Shown piece by piece: positions 4,745 through 5,290 of a stretch of DNA of 5,290 bases. The stretch is from Nitrospirota bacterium (GTDB taxonomy: Bacteria; Nitrospirota; Nitrospiria; Nitrospirales; UBA8639), in NCBI GenBank assembly GCA_029881175.1, contig JAOUNC010000230.1:1-5290 (forward strand), written 5' to 3'. The position numbers and the translations under genes are program-made. The notes beneath the pieces were generated by a model. That model ran no database searches. It saw nothing but the letters and a program-made list of their open reading frames with translations, and was not told the origin of the DNA. The stretch's first letter is position 1. Each line of letters opens with the position of its first letter.

Positions 4745-5290
4745 ATGAGAATGATGAGGAAGTTGATTGTGATGGTTGGGTTGATGGGATGGTTGAGTGC
4801 TTCCGTCGTTTCAACTGTCGGTGCCGAAATGTCCAAATGGAATTTGGACAAGGATCATACGACTCTGGGATTTGAAGTCGTCCATATGGTGGTATCCAAA
4901 ACCAAAGGAAAGTTTACTGAGTATACAGGAACGGTGGAAATGGATGCGGATAAACAAGAATTCAAAACAATCGAAGCAGTCATTCAGACGGCCTCGGTCA
5001 CGACGGATCATCAAAAGCGCGATGACCATCTTCGAAGTGCCGACTTTTTTGATGCGAAAACGTTTCCAACGATGACTTACAAAATGAAAAGCTACACCAA
5101 GTCCGGTGATCAGTATACGGCGGTTGGTGATTTCACGCTGTTAGGTGTCACCAAAGAATTGACCTTAGTTGGCACCTTTAATGGTGTCGCTCAAGATCCC
5201 TGGGGCAACACGCGAGCAGGGTTCACCGCAGAGGGTACGTTGAATCGCAAAGACTTTGGGATGAAATTCAGCAAGCTATTGGACAATGGT
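4745..5290 (+). CDS. YceI-family periplasmic protein, 3' end outside window
   Basis: ATG 4745 follows AGGAGG (4732-4737) at seven bases, an excellent ribosome binding site. The frame stays open to the window end (182 codons). Residues 1-27 are a Sec signal peptide with cleavage after V25-G26-A27. The mature protein shows the YceI pattern in order: WNLDKDHTTLGFEVVHMVVS (32-51), GKFTEYTG (55-62), TDHQKRDDHLRSADFFDAKTFP (from 87), GDFTLLGVTKELTLVGTF, and the closing LNRKDFGMKF (166-175). YceI proteins fold as a lipocalin-like barrel that holds long isoprenoid or amphipathic lipids in the periplasm; some are induced by stress. Family members are commonly about 190-200 aa, so roughly 10-20 residues (the last strand) are probably missing. 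It lies 86 bases after the DsbA-like gene and may have its own promoter, though only an isolated -10-like TAGAAT (4702-4707) was seen. Confidence 0.93.
   Translation, partial: MRMMRKLIVMVGLMGWLSASVVSTVGAEMSKWNLDKDHTTLGFEVVHMVVSKTKGKFTEYTGTVEMDADKQEFKTIEAVIQTASVTTDHQKRDDHLRSADFFDAKTFPTMTYKMKSYTKSGDQYTAVGDFTLLGVTKELTLVGTFNGVAQDPWGNTRAGFTAEGTLNRKDFGMKFSKLLDNG

Noticed and set aside
4797..5075. Plus-strand ORF of 92 codons and an overlapping minus-strand ORF (4811-5029)
   Set aside because: Both are covered by the YceI gene, which has an excellent ribosome binding site, a signal peptide and all family motifs in its own frame.

Overview
The window looks like chromosomal DNA of a Gram-negative bacterium. 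It encodes a peptidoglycan-associated outer-membrane lipoprotein (Pal), a YceI-type periplasmic protein and two further secreted proteins. Base composition looks roughly balanced. The Pal C-terminus (a Cys-Asp-Glu-Arg-Gly-Thr core and a paired-cysteine tail before Asn-Arg-Arg) would fit Nitrospirota/Nitrospira-like or deltaproteobacterial lineages. That taxonomic guess is inference only. All convincing genes are on the + strand.

Layout. (1) Bases 2-139 are the 3' end of a gene with a MOSC-domain-like C-terminus. (2) Bases 140-734 are a long stretch without a confident gene. It holds a 45-codon ORF that ends on a GC hairpin plus T-tract, a 12-codon micro-ORF with a purine-rich leader, and near its 3' end a sigma70-like promoter for pal. 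(3) Bases 756-1805 encode a Pal lipoprotein with an unusually long Pro/Glu-rich linker between the lipid anchor and the OmpA-type domain. (4) Bases 1889-3789 look like a three-gene unit: an unrecognised secreted protein with no canonical start codon for its full signal peptide, a four-cysteine secreted helical protein that overlaps it by one base (TGATG), and a small cupin 45 bases further on. (5) Bases 3790-4028 are intergenic with several short inverted repeats. (6) Bases 4029-4658 encode a cytoplasmic DsbA-family thioredoxin-fold protein with a CSWC active site. (7) Bases 4745-5290 encode a YceI-family periplasmic protein cut by the window end.

The common theme is the cell envelope: Pal ties the outer membrane to peptidoglycan, three further products carry export signals, and YceI proteins bind lipid-like ligands in the periplasm. 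The cupin and the DsbA-like protein lack signal peptides and should be cytosolic. No mobile element, CRISPR array, tRNA or rRNA was seen. The best candidate for something undescribed is the pair of overlapping secreted orphan genes with the trailing cupin. I found no sign of a defence system or other elaborate machinery.
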